Below are positions 20,731 through 32,302 of a DNA stretch of 64,000 nucleotides, one piece after another. Source of the DNA: Camellia lanceoleosa (taxonomy: Eukaryota > Streptophyta > Magnoliopsida > Ericales > Theaceae). Position 1 is the first letter of the stretch; the number at the start of each line of letters is the position of its first letter. Below the pieces are notes generated by a model, which did no database searches, had not been told where the DNA came from, and saw only the letters and a list, made by a program, of their open reading frames with translations. The position numbers and the translations under genes were made by a program. Where the stretch lies: the NCBI GenBank assembly GCA_025200525.1, contig CM045762.1, positions 82,365,893 through 82,429,892 of the forward strand, given 5' to 3'.

Positions 20731-23572
20731 GGAAGATGACTTTCCACACGATGGTGCCCCTCCTGAGGTACTCGTACTTCCACCTGTTGTAGAGATCGAG
20801 GAGCTTATGGCCGATAAAGCTGACGGGGCGGCGGAAGAGATATGTCCTCCTAATAATGAGCCGGAGTTGCCACCACTGAGGGTGAGACCTTTCGACCCGG
20901 CCACTTACCATCCTTGGACCCATGCGATGGCCCTCGGGGGGATACTGCTGCCATGGGCGTGCCTGAGAATGTCCTGTTGCGGTAGTGGGCCTCCCATCTT
21001 TCTCTTGACGCCGTTCAAGTGAAAACTTTACTTTCCTGCACTTTGCTCACTTTGCCATTTCATTATTGTCTTTCATTCTGTTATGCACCTGACATACTAC
21101 TATTTCCTTTATAACACAGGGTGTTTCTCTTTCCTGGAGAAGATATGGGGATGTGACAGCGAGGGATTGGTACCAAGAGCCCCCCCTCAGGTCCGCGAGC
21201 TAGTTGATAAGGCAGGCTTCGGCCTATTCTGCTACAGGCTTTCACGACTGTTGGCCAGCCAGGCCCTACTTGGAGCTTTGGTGCAGAGGTTGTGGGACAC
21301 CACCAACTCCTTCAACTTCTTTTCCACTGGGGAGATGATGATGAATCTCTACGACTTCTTGATGATTAACGGCTTGAGAGTAGGGGTGATTCGATCCCTT
21401 TCGACCTGGATATGGGCCAGTGGGAGGTTGCTTAGATCTGTTTGCTCGGCGCACGCCCTCCTCTGGACAGGCCGACTATGGTCAGATATAGCTGGTTCTA
21501 CGATCGCTTCGACGGGAGTCATCCAGAGATGCATGAGGAGGTGGAACAGTATACGCGGGGCTTACCATCTTGTTTGCGAACATGTGGAATACCGTAGGCT
21601 TGTACCTGCTGAGTGCCTTGGTGGTCCTGCCCCAGGTACGATTCTATGATTTTGGCGGTGCTAGTTTCGCCACTCTGTATGGGTACATAAGCTCTTGGTT
21701 CCCACAAGAAGGGGAACATGGTCGGAGGCTACTGGAGAGCTTGGGTAGTACACATTACACTTTCATTTTTAGTTTCTTGTTGTTCCTTATGCTTTCTGCT
21801 TTGCAGTTTCTGTCTTTACCTTTGTTCATACATTGTGCTTTCTACTTTGCACTTTCTGTCTTTATCTCAGTCCATGCATTGTGCTTTTTGCTTTGCACTT
21901 TCTGTCTTTATCTCTGTTGATGACTTACACAAATTGATCTCTTTTTATAGCTATGGGTCTACGCATATTTCCCTGGCCTTGCCCTGGTTTTGAGGGACGA
22001 GGTATAGTCGGCCATGCCTTACTCTTGGTGATATGACGAGAGATGCCATCCCCGGTGCCGCAACACCACTTTTGCCTACTACTGCTAGTTCTTTGACACG
22101 GTGGCCGCGCATAAGATAAGATACTGCTTTGATCCATTATGTTGTATTGCTTTGATCCATTATGTTATATTGCTTTGATCCACTCTTTAACAACTGACGA
22201 CAACAAATCAATTGTGAATTCTCCATTTGTAGATCACATAGCAGCCTTGGGCGATGATGTCGACTGGGATACAGGATTAGTACGTTGGATTGTGGGACAC
22301 CTCTCAGATGCGGATCCTACAAGAGGGCCCCTTCTACCGGACCTAGTATTTGGGAGAGCAGTTTGTGCACTAGACCCTAGGCCTACCTGCCTCTGTTGTT
22401 CCTGCTTCGCCTCTTGTATCCATGAGGACCGCCGATAGTCTCCCAGTTAAGGCCATTGTTCAATTTATGGTAGGGTAGGACGCCAACCAGTTCCATAGGG
22501 TTGGAGACTATGTTGGGTTTATCAGGATCCGTCTCATGCCACCCTTATCTAGAGTGCATGCAAGAGGTGTTGCTCGTGTAATAGAGGTTGATGCTGGTAG
22601 AGCTCTCCCTAGACTATGCGTAGTTGGTTTACTAGCGATTCCAACTGCGATCCCATGCTAGTAGTTGAGTGGGATGGCCTATCAAATTTTGATAGAGCCG
22701 CTAGAGGAGGAACACGGGTTAGTAAGGGATCCTGACGCACAACAGGTATGGACCTTGCTTTATAGTTTACATTTTGCATTCCATTTTTGGATATTGATTG
22801 TTCAAACTCACTTACAGGTGCCTCTAGAGTATGTAGATAGCCTCTTCGGGTTGGTTGCCTCACTAGTCCAGATGGTATGGAGGAGAGAGATATTACTGGC
22901 TCTCCACAGTTACCAAGTACCCTTTTTTTTCTCATTCATTGAACTGCTTACCCATACTGTTCTGCACCACACTGTACCGATATGCCATACTGATACTGAA
23001 TCTGTGCATCATAGTCATATTGAATCTGTATTCTGCATCATACCCATACTGAACCTGTATTCTACATCATACTCATAATGAATCTGCATCATACCCACAT
23101 TATGTATTTTGCATCATACTTATACTGAATCTGTATTCTGCATCATACTCACACTATATACTGATACTTTGATTATTGCTTTCAGGCTCCACTTGTACCT
23201 GTGGTACCGACAGCACCGGCAACACCAGTGGTGGCTCCTTCGGCTGTAGAGAGAAGAGGTAGGTAGGCTCCTATTCGCGACAGGGGTGAAAGTAGAGGCA
23301 GGGGCAAAGGCAGGGGTTCTTGGAGTAAGAGTGAGGAGTCTGAGGCGCAGGAGACCTTTTCATCCTCAGAGCCGCCCTTGAGTGAAGACGACGCTGAGAC
23401 CAGCGGCACTGAGGAGACAGGGAGCGGGGATGATGGTGTTGGCTCTGGGTCAGGGAGTAGAGAGGATGATACTGGCTCTGAGTCCGATTCCTTTGAGGAT
23501 AGTGGTGCTGACAGAGATAGTGCCCCTGAGTCCCCTCCCCAGAAGAGAACGAAGAGGGTCTCTCGAGCTTGA
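20731..23572 (+). pseudogene. Antisense PMD gene of element C, multi-exon, decayed
   Basis: Exon 1 starts at ATG 20731 (MEDDFPHDGAPPEVLVLPP) and reaches the conserved PFDPATY; a frameshift and one TAG follow before a donor near 21018. Exon 2 begins after ACACAG at 21119 and holds the PMD core (PPQVRELVDKAGFGLFCYRL, LLGALVQRLWDTTNSFNF); it is frameshifted in places and ends near 21750 (GGYWRAW). Exon 3 starts near 21951 (LWVYAYFPGLA). Exon 4 starts near 22231 and is damaged. The last exon runs from 23187 to TGA 23572, is very Ser/Asp/Glu/Gly-rich and ends KRTKRVSRA with basic residues that could be a nuclear signal. Introns after exon 2 and before the last exon are filled with short repeats. 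Confidence 0.7.
21765..21930 (+). repeat. Repeats in the intron after exon 2 of the element C PMD gene
   Basis: About three ~50-bp units of TTTCTGCTTTGCACTTTCTG with GTCTTTATCTCTGTTCATGC. Another repeat (CATACTGATACTGAATCTG, ~36 bp) fills the intron before the last exon at 22955-23165. Confidence 0.6.
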
Positions 23573-24173
23573 TGCAATGGACATTGATTTTCTACTCTTT
23601 TTGCTTATTTTCTTTTCTTTTGGTAGTTAGCACTTGTATAGCTTCAGATAGGACTATTAACTTTTTGTTTTGAAATACTTGTACTTTCTCATTTGTAAAA
23701 ACTATGATTGGGGTAAAACCTGCAGTTTTATAAAAGGAGTTTTATTTTGCATCTCGAGCATAGCACCACACTTGCATAAAATTGGAACTAACGTTTGTAT
23801 TGGAATGATGTTCGTAACCAGAAATTGAGCCGACAACCGACCCAAAATGCAAACTACAGCTCGATAAAAAAAAATGAAGTACAAACAACCTAAACACAGC
23901 TATTTACTCTTGCTAAAAACAAAAGACTCAAAACAAGACCTCAAAGCAAAAAGTTCAGAACAAAACACCACTACCCAGTTGCCATGCCAACATAATTGAT
24001 CAGTTGGCGACCTGAAGAGACGACCAACTAGGAGAGGTGGCCAGCTAGCTAAGTGTTGTGGCTGGATAGCTAGCAATAGCTGTTAGCCACTCACACAAGC
24101 TTATCCTCTATAAAAGGTCTTTCGTCGCTGTTTCTTCGACAAAACTTCATCTTTGCTGCTGTTTCCTCTGAAA
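23573..24173 (+). promoter_or_regulatory. Spacer and promoter between PMD and DUF7745-like genes (C)
   Basis: No gene. A weak GGCGACC/GGCCAGCTAGC cluster lies at 23995-24075 and a clear TATAAAAG box at 24109-24116, 58 bp before the conserved ATG at 24174. Confidence 0.5.
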
Positions 24174-25130
24174 ATGGATATATTTCTTGTCGAGAGACTC
24201 AGGATTGGATAGCCACTTTGGACGGCACGGAAAAGGTAAATTTCTAGGGTTTCAGCATAAACTTTCTTTTTCCGTTAAGCCATACTTCGCTTTATTTTTC
24301 ATTCCTTCACGCCGTGGTCCGATGCTGGAACTCGGTTACACATGTGTTTCATTTCGGAGTGCAAGTGATATGCCCACGCTCGAAGAATTTCAAGCATTGA
24401 TAGAGTCTCGGCATGATGATGAGATTATGTCTCAACCCAGTTTTGGCCATGCACGGGCTTTGGAATGGATGTGTGGGCTTACTTTACACGAGGCTCGGTC
24501 CTTGGCTCATAGTGGGGAGTTGGATATACCCGGCTTGATTCATTGGTTTTCAGGTATTGGAGACAGAGATGGGCTTCTTTGGCGAGGTTATCATCAACAT
24601 GCCCTCTGTTTGTGTTTGCTTGCACACTTCCTTTTTGCCTCTAGTTGCGGTGGAGCTAGCATTAGGTTGATCGAAGTGGCCCAACGTCTGAAAAAGGGTA
24701 AGAGGCGAGAGACTACTAGGTTTGTAGGGAGTCCATTGCTTCTCCAGCTATTGTTTCCCTTACTTCTTTCTTATTTCAGATTTCTCACATCACTCGGCAC
24801 TCACTCTCTATTTTCTCTCGAAGCCCTTTCCTTACTTTTGTCTCAATGTATATCTCTTTATTCTTTAATCTCTCTTATTTTTCATCCCTTCTTAGGTGTG
24901 GTTGATGGATAAGCTGAAAATTGTGGACCCTTGCTCAAAGTATGCTGCCAGATCCTACTTCTTTCGTTCACGGCTAGTGGATTTTCCCTCAGAGGGATTA
25001 TGCTGTGATTGGATACGCAGCAGATCTGCAGCTAACAATGCTTGGCGTTGCCCTTGGCTTCATTTGACTGAGATGGGCTATAGTATGTCCCGACAGTCAG
25101 GTATATAGTTGATTGGCCTTACACACTGTG
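24174..25130 (+). pseudogene. DUF7745-like gene of element C, 5' part (split by element B)
   Basis: The ATG at 24174 (MDIFLVERLR) corresponds to an internal Met of the element A copy. A one-base deletion soon shifts the frame; from 24370 the frame is good again (MPTLEEFQALIESRHDDEIM, CGLTLHEARSLAHSGELDIP, LIEVAQRLKKGK). The intron runs from about 24710 to an acceptor TTCTTAG near 24895. Exon 2 starts VVDG/WLMDKLK and continues to 25130; a TAG at 25106-25108 interrupts the frame. Removing element B and one CTGTG copy joins it in frame to 44964. Confidence 0.65.
25126..25130. other. Target-site duplication CTGTG, left of element B
   Basis: CTGTG precedes TGTGGACACG. The identical CTGTG follows the other end of element B at 44959-44963. 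Five base pairs is the usual length for Ty3/gypsy integration. Confidence 0.9.
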
Positions 25131-28100
25131 TGTGGACACGCCCTCGGGCCTTATGCTTCCACAGTTCGGACTCGTTTGTCACGGTTCTTAATCTGATCTC
25201 GCAATGTCCAATACAAGATAGATAAGTCACCAAAGAGTCCAAATCCGGCAAATCGTTTTGGAAAACAGATTGTTAAGAAAGAAGTGCCGAACATGGACTG
25301 CTTTGCCAGATACAGAGTCACCACCTAAATATTTTATTTTGGGAAAATTTAGGAAACCTTGACTCGTGCCTAAGGCCACGTGTCGGTCATCACCAAAGTT
25401 GCCTCGGCTCGGGAACTTGGGTACGATTGGAAAAGGTCAGCTATGAGCACCCCTGCTCGCCCAATCAAAGATCGGCCACTACTAAACATGATATCTTATT
25501 TTTGAAAACACATGCATTCTTATTCCGGTTAATTAGCTAGTCTTACTATGTGATGCGCACAACACACAAGTACAGACTAGATTGCCTAATTTGGAACAAA
25601 GCATCAGATATCCGTTTGTTTGGAAGATGGTTTGAAGTTTGCTACTCGCAAGTAGGCTAAAACACGGATTTCAATGAATTATTCCAATTCAAGTAATCCA
25701 ACCTTCACCCACAGGCATGCAGGCAGTTATAGCAGATAAGCAGTTAGCCTCATGGCAAGCATGCTGTCATGTTAACACTCACATACATGCAAGATGCTAA
25801 AGCATAAGCACTCACAGTGTACTTCGAGCCAAAACAAGAAACTAGTTAGTAATTATGCATGATCCTAGTTCATGTTAGCAGTGACTAATGCAACACATTC
25901 AAAATGCAACTAGAATAGGCTCGGCTAATCTGAGAATGACATATGAAATTCGACAACTCGATACACGTATTCAAGTTGGAATTGAAGCACAATGCAATTA
26001 GTATGATGCGCCGAGCCCGGTGCATGCAATACAAATGAATGAATGCAAACATACGGAGCATAAGTATGCTAATTGAAACATGCCCTGGAACTAACCATCA
26101 TAAGCTAGTAAGTAAAAGGGAGAAAGATGTGGGGTTGGAAGACATGCATCACACACACGCACACTTATTACACAATTTTCCCTCTCGCGGAGGGACCGAA
26201 AGTACAATACAAATTAATTAACTAACAAGCTAATTAAATATTACCCAACACTTAACTAATTAAACAAATTAATTAAGTTACTGAAAGCAGTAAAGCGGCT
26301 TCGGGAAGAGGGACAAATGCATGCGTGTTCGGTATCGCTCGGAAATCCTTCGCCATGCTCATGCCGCCTCTGTTTACACTGCTCTGCACCTCTGAACACT
26401 TTGCAAGTCTCAAGGATCTTTCCGAACTACTCTCTGAGGGTTGTCGGAGGTCACCGACCAAGAGGTGAGGCCACCGGCCATGGAAATATAGCAACCAACC
26501 AAAAGTGAGGCCATCGGCCAACAATACATAGCCAGCCGGCACTGAAGATGGCCGACCAGCCATCTCTTCCTGCAGAGCCCTATTTTGCTGCAGCAGAGGA
26601 CAGACAAGGCATGGCAATGCATTTTCAAAGCAATGTGTGCACCACCACCCTCCTCATCATGTTTGAGACTCAAAGGAGTATGGTTCTCGACCCTCGGGCC
26701 ATCAATCACGCATTTCAATGCATGATGGCCCAAGATGCCAAGTGTGCAATTTGATATCCAGTGAAATGCACACAAACAGACAATGATCCTAACCTCTATC
26801 ATGATTGATCAAGAGGTAGGGGATGCAAATATGCAATCAAAACTAAATCAACATGATTATGTTAAGGTAACAAGGATGCCAAATGCAATGCAACCTAGAC
26901 AAGCATACAAACATACAAGGCATGTGACAACATCCAAGCATGTAACAACATGTGAGGTAAGCATGTAACAACATGTTAGGCAACTTAACAAGAGATGCAT
27001 GCCAAATGCAATACCACTTAAACATGCAACAACATGTTAATAAGCCAAGTATGCAACAACACACAAGGCGAGCATGCAACAACATGCAAAGGATGGACTT
27101 ACACCAAGATGGACAGCTCTCTAATAGGTTCAAAACAGTGGCCAAGATGCTATAGACATGAGGGCAAATGCACATACAAACATGCATGCTAATGGACCCA
27201 ACACCTAAGCATCAAAGGGGAAATTTTAAGACACTTAAAAAGGATGGAAAGTATGCAAACGTGACAACATTACATGCTCTGAAATGGTGCTAAGAGTGAT
27301 GCCAAATCACATAAACAAGGCAAGCATGCGTGATTAAGGCTTAAGGCTTAAAACTAGGCAAGGGAATTGAACCAATGCTACACAAAACAAAGAGCATATG
27401 GCAAGCATAACCCAAAACAGTCCTAAATCATGGCAAAGTAAGCCTAAAACATGTAATGACAAAAGCCAAAACAAGTTAAAACAAAGGGGCAAAATCATGA
27501 GGCATGCAAGGCCATCGAAGAGGTGTTACACTACACCTAACACAACCAAACATGGCATGAGTTAAGCGACCCAAGACAGAGTTATGACATACCAAAATGA
27601 GCCCCAAAACCCACTTAGATGGCATCCCAATGAACTAAGCATGATGGCATACGCAATGACACATTCATGAGGCATAAAACACAAACTATCCAAGGCATGG
27701 AATAGGTGATAAATGCAAGTATTCAAGCATGCTATATGGACTGAAATAACATTCTAAGTGATGCCAAACCACTGAAATGATCCATATAGAGCATGCTAGC
27801 AACTTGGACACTCAAAGCTAACAAGCTAGATTGCATGATGGCTATACAAAGTAAGCCACGGACGACCAAAACAACCAAAATCAGAGCTTTAGTATGTTGA
27901 AACAAAGCTAGAAGCTTCAAGGAGTTGAGCCAAAATCATGCTAAAAACACATGTTACAACATGATGCATGTTAAGGCCAAATCATGGGATTACAAGACAA
28001 GTGGATGAAGCATACATGACATGTCTAAAGCAAGTTAAAAAAGTGCTATACCATGGCAAAAAAACCATAAATACCAGCTAAGACATGGTCAACATGAACT

Positions 28101-28150
28101 TAACAAAGGTGCTCATCTATGAGGCAAATATGACAAGTATTGAAGACAAT

Positions 28151-28230
28151 AAGGAGAGGGGATAACCCTCTCCTTCTTAGGATCTCAAAACACCATCCCC
28201 ACCACTGAAATCCCTCTGGATTTCAGTGGT
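28151..28230 (-). other. Hairpins I and II of the element B 3' LTR
   Basis: ACCACTGAAATCC (28201-28213) pairs perfectly with GGATTTCAGTGGT (28218-28230), loop CTCT. AAGGAGAGGG (28151-28160) pairs with CCCTCTCCTT (28166-28175), 5-nt loop. Both recur in the other LTRs at the same distance from the donor; in the 5' LTR of B (43915-43975) hairpin I has lost its left arm. Confidence 0.7.
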
Positions 28231-28778
28231 GAGAAGGCCAATACAAGGTGGTCCCGGAGCTCACAAAAAAAGGCAGAAAAATGAGGCCAAACAAGGCCTA
28301 AGAGGGGATAAACAACCCCAAACACCAAAGTGATCTTAAACAACTATTTTAAGCACTTAAAAAAAGAACTTTTATCAGTTATAAGTTAAGCTTAAAAACA
28401 GATGCAAGATTGGCTAAAAGATTGTGCAAAAATGGGGAATAAAGAGGGTAGTTTCTCACCTTTGAAGAACCTCTTCAAGAACACCACTCCAGCACCTTCC
28501 TTGGATCAAAACCAGCCCAAGAAGTCTGAAAACAACTCCTTAGCACCTCAGCAACTAAGGGATAGTGTAATACTAGGTGTTTGTATGCAATAGTGTGAAC
28601 AAAAGTCACCTTAGAGCACAAAATACACACACAAAGGCAAAGAGAGGGAACTATAGAGATAGATAGATACAAACTTCCTAACCCTAATTCTCAGAACCCT
28701 GGAGGCGAGAGGAAAAGCTCTCCTCTTATAGAGGTTCAATTCTAAAGCTTCTAAGAGAAGCTAACACAATAGGCAAAT

Positions 28779-28802
28779 CCCTCCATACACGTGTATGGAG
28801 GG
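28779..28802. promoter_or_regulatory. Perfect 24-bp palindrome with CACGTG core (B 3' LTR)
   Basis: Half-site CCCTCCATACAC followed by its exact reverse complement. It sits about 48 bp upstream of the LTR TATA box. Same sequence at 44524-44547. Confidence 0.75.
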
Positions 28803-29214
28803 GGTGTATTGTGGATGCCAGTTGTGACAGCTGGCATAAAATATGTACCAAAAGCAGATGGAAAGGGGTTGACCAGCAGAAATGACCGATTGACCAACAA
28901 AAGCGGCCGGTCGACCAAAAAAGGTGTCGATCGGCCACAACCTTTCGTCGATGGCAAGAGAAAGGGGCCGATGGCATCATGCCTTGGCTGGTGGGTTGAG
29001 GGGATGGCCAACAAGCCACCCTCTTCCCTTAGAAGCAAAAACACAAGTGTTTGGTCCATGACCAAGCACAAAACAGATGAGTTGAGAGATCTTGAGGTAG
29101 GGTGCGTAGCCGAGACCTCCGAGAACTCAAATCGAACACGAACATGGATGATCACCGAGTGTTCAAATGGTGACGTCCAAGTCTTGAGGACGGTCAAAAA
29201 ATGGGGTGTCTACA

Positions 29215-29233
29215 GTTGCCCCTCTTTGTCAGA
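29215..29233 (-). other. Polypurine tract of element B
   Basis: Minus strand CTGACAAAGAGGGGCAAC ends directly at the LTR start. Almost identical to the PPT of element A. Confidence 0.8.
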
Positions 29234-29860
29234 ACTCGAAAGTCATAACAATGATGGGAGTGAGTGTCAAAGCCCAAAGACAACCCATTTTTGACTAGGC
29301 CAAATACTTAGACAAAGCATGCAAGATAGCAAGATATGTGCTCGAAGGCAGGGGCAAGATGCAAGAACAATGCACAAAGCCGAGCATAACTTATGATCAT
29401 GCAAAGGAAGCTGTGACGAAGTAAATACATACAATAAATGCAACCGTTTAAGCAGGCGGAACACAAATATAACTACATTACAATGCAGAAGGGATGTAAG
29501 AGAATTATGTAATTCTCGCTACGTCTCACGCGGAGAATACAATACCTGTGCGGTTTGTCTGGTCGTGATAGCTTCAAATGGACCGTACATACAATATCGT
29601 GCCTGTCCGGTTCGTCTGGTCGTGCCAGCTTCAAATGAACCGTACATACAATATCGTGCTTGAAAAAGAAAGAAAACTTAACAGGTACAATATTGTTAGA
29701 AACATGCATAGCAACGCAAGTGAAAAGTGCATGACAGTGCAGGTCAAGTGTGCATAACAATGCAGATGGCAGGGGTGCATAACAATGCCATGCACTAACA
29801 AGTGCGACTGAGGTGCGCAAGATAGCGCGATTGAAATGCATGAAAAATGCAAGTAAGGTG
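29234..29860. other. 3' non-coding region of element B next to the PPT
   Basis: No gene seen. It matches the PPT-proximal region of elements A and E in reverse (for example the duplicated unit near 29570-29660). Minus-strand ORFs starting here run through the tandem array and are artefacts. Confidence 0.5.
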
Positions 29861-29864
29861 CACA

Positions 29865-30240
29865 AAACAGGGCGATGCGGAAAATAGCGCGATTGAAATG
29901 CAAGTAAGGTGCACAAAACAGCGCGATACGCAAAATAGGGCGAGTGAGATGCATGCAAAATGCAAGTAAGGTGCACAAAACAGCGCGATGTGCAAAATAG
30001 TGCGATTGAGATGTATGCAAAATGCAAGTAAGGTGTACAAAACAGCGCGATGCGCAAAATAGTGCGATTGAGATGCATGCAAAATGCAAGTAAGGTGCAC
30101 AAAACAATGCGATGCACAAAATTGCGCGATTGAAATGCATGCAAAATGCAAGTAAGGTGCACAGAATAGCGTGATGTGCAAAATAGCGCGATTGAGATGC
30201 ACACAAAATGCAAGTAAGGTGCACAAAACAGTGCGATGAT
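29865..30240. repeat. 62-bp tandem array (element B)
   Basis: About six units with GCGCGATGCGCAAAATAG and GATGCATGCAAAATGCAAG. The period is 62 bp, not a multiple of 3, and all three minus frames happen to stay open, which explains three overlapping long ORFs. Confidence 0.85.
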
Positions 30241-30349
30241 ATACAATGTAATAAGCAATGCAAATGATATGCAATGTATTTGAGATGATCAAACCACAAG
30301 CAGTACAAAACCTCACAAATATCATAAAGGGATGGAGATGCAAAATCAA

Positions 30350-31340
30350 ACTACGTCTACCATAGAAAAGGTGCTGATACCCTCAAACCACAATCCCTTT
30401 AGTGGAATAGGCGCGTATACATGCAGAACTATGTGTTTGTAGATGGAACACAAAATACAAGTAATTGGGTGGCATGATATAAGTGAGGAATGATCTGCTG
30501 AGGCAAGATCATGATCCTAAATACTAGATGCAACACACTACAATGCAATGGATGCAATGGATGAATTGAATAAGGCATGCAGCCAAACCATATTTTGTCT
30601 AGGAAAGGCATGATCACAAACAAACCACGTCTAACTTGGAAATGGTGCCGTCACCCTCAACACTAGGCGCGTACACATAATAACATAACCATGATTCAAC
30701 GTGAAAAGTATGGGTACATACCAGGCCAAGCTCAACATGGAAAGGTGCAAGCCATAGATGGATAATGCAGTGAATGCATGCAAACTACAATGCAATATAT
30801 ATTCTATATGTAATGAATGGAGCAGATAAGGCGCGCGTCCAAATCGTATCTTGCCTATGAAAGGCATGGACACAAACAAACCACGTCTAACACGGAAATG
30901 GTGCCGTCACCCTCAACACTAGGTGCGTACACATAATAACATAACCATGTTTGAACGTGAAAAGTATGGGCACATACCAGACCAAGCTCAATCATGGAAA
31001 GACGCAAGCCGTAGATGGATGATGCAGTGAATGCATGCAAACTACAATGCAATATATATTCTATATGCAATGAATGGAGCGGATAAGGCGCGCGTCCAAA
31101 CCGTATCTTGCCTAGGAAAGGCATGGACAAAAACAAACCACGTCTAACATGGAAATGGTGCCGTCACCCTCAACACTAGGTGCGTACACATAATAACATA
31201 ACCATGTTTCAACGTTAAAAGTATGGGCACATACCAGACCAAGCTCAACATGGAAAGGTGCAAGCCATAGATGGATGATGCAGTGAATGCATGCAAACTA
31301 CAATGCAATATATATTCTATATGCAATGAATGGAGCTAAG
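30350..31340. repeat. 256-bp tandem array (element B)
   Basis: Units start at CAAACCACGTCTAAC at 30621, 30877 and 31134 (spacing 256 and 257 bp), highly similar to each other, with a diverged, shorter copy from about 30350. Each unit contains GGCGCGYGTCCAAA and GCATGCAAACTACAATGC. It has the size and uniformity of a young satellite seed. Confidence 0.85.
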
Positions 31341-31570
31341 AAACATGCACGACAATACATGATAGAGAGATGCATGACAATGTGAAATGAGAAACACGCA
31401 TGACGATGCATGATAAGGGAACACATAACAATGCAAATTGAAACGTGCATGACAATGCACAGTACTGAAATACATAACAATGCAAATGAGGAAATGCATG
31501 ACAATGCAAATGAGCTTAAATGCGTGACAACGCACGTGAATAGCTTATAACAATGCAACCTATGCATGTT
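31341..31570. repeat. Degenerate ATGACAATGCA repeats (element B)
   Basis: Short irregular units of GCATGACAATGCAAATGAG type, about 34-40 bp apart. No ORF of note. Confidence 0.55.
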
Positions 31571-31784
31571 TATCATAAGCAAGACAAAACATGCAATGCA
31601 ACGTATTTAAAGTGGTTATTGAACCTTACAAGATACCAAGGGATACGAAAAGGATACACCTTGAGTGTATTGAGCATCGCATACTAGAAACACGGTTCGA
31701 GGTCAACACGAAGGCCGATCGAGGTTCAAAAGTGCATTTCCTTGCACTGCCTTGAGAAATGAAGGTTCCAAACCCCATAAATGA

Positions 31785-31945
31785 CCCAACCAAGGGTGTG
31801 GGAGGCTCACCGGCCTCAAGGAAAGACCATCGGCCATCCATCGGCCAAGAAATAAGGTCACCGGCCAAATATTTGGCCGACCGGCCAAAAATTGCTGTGT
31901 CGGGGCAGTTTTGTCAATTGGCCATAGGTCTTTAAATATAGGGCC
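31785..31945 (+). promoter_or_regulatory. Promoter region of the element B PMD gene
   Basis: A GGCC cluster (CACCGGCC, CATCGGCCATCCATCGGCC, TTTGGCCGACCGGCCAAA; 31805-31890) is followed by a TATA-like CTTTAAATATAG at 31930-31940. The layout repeats that of element A, which uses GGTC words. The leader to the ATG at 32303 is pyrimidine-rich. Confidence 0.6.
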
Positions 31946-32302
31946 TCAAACCCTATATTTCCACTTCTCTCTTGGTCGAAAATCTCTCCCCTCTCTCTCT
32001 AGGTTATTTTCCAACCCTCGATCCACACTTTTCTCTTGTTTTCGTCACTTTTTCGTCGTTCGATTCGCGAAAACCGCTCCGTTTCGCACGTTTTGAACCG
32101 AACAAATCTTAGTTTCGATGTCTCTTTCTCGATTTCCACCACTCGGGGTTTTTTTTCCCCAAGTTTTCCTCGATCTTTGTGCCCTTTCCCATACTCCGAC
32201 CTTTCCGTTCATTTTCCACCCTCTCGGGGTTGACCTCATGGTTGACTTTTCACATTCTTACCCGGTTTTCGCATTTTCGGCCATTTTTGCACTCTTTATG
32301 AG

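Larger units (their letters stand above)
19461..25130 (-). mobile_element. Element C, part 1 (3' region with antisense genes)
   Basis: Tandem array, then PMD gene and DUF7745-like gene on the plus strand, i.e. antisense to C's pol on the minus strand. The piece ends in the middle of the DUF7745-like coding region where element B is inserted; it resumes at 44959. The 3' LTR of C must lie left of element A, outside the window. Confidence 0.8.
25131..29214 (-). mobile_element. 3' LTR of element B (4,084 bp)
   Basis: On the minus strand it starts TGTAGACACC at 29214 and ends GTGTCCACA at 25131. Signals in LTR order: palindrome cluster 28990-28845; 24-bp perfect palindrome 28779-28802; TATA (CTCTATAAG) about 28724-28734; donor AAAG|GTGAGA at 28459; hairpin I 28201-28230; hairpin II 28151-28175; a part rich in CATGCAACAACATG words (26890-27100); second cluster 26570-26425; conserved CGCCGAGCCCGGTGCATG block near 26008; U5-side CCAAAGTTGCCTCGG near 25394. 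ORFs inside are not supported as genes. Confidence 0.9.

Noticed and set aside
24896..25130. Stop and GT at the end of this ORF as an exon border, making B an intron insertion
   Set aside because: Elements A and D show that the sequence after the TAG is coding (LIGLTH.., FRCQFGHDQ) and continuous, so B is inserted in an exon.
26890..27120. CATGCAACAACATG words in LTRs as a coding or RNA gene signal
   Set aside because: Diffuse, irregular low-complexity sequence shared by the LTRs; no ORF or fold that stands out.
29473..30349. Three overlapping long minus-strand ORFs (261, 225 and 184 codons) rich in Cys, His and Leu
   Set aside because: They are translations of the 62-bp tandem array; the period is not a multiple of 3 and the unit happens to lack stops in all frames. 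No family pattern.
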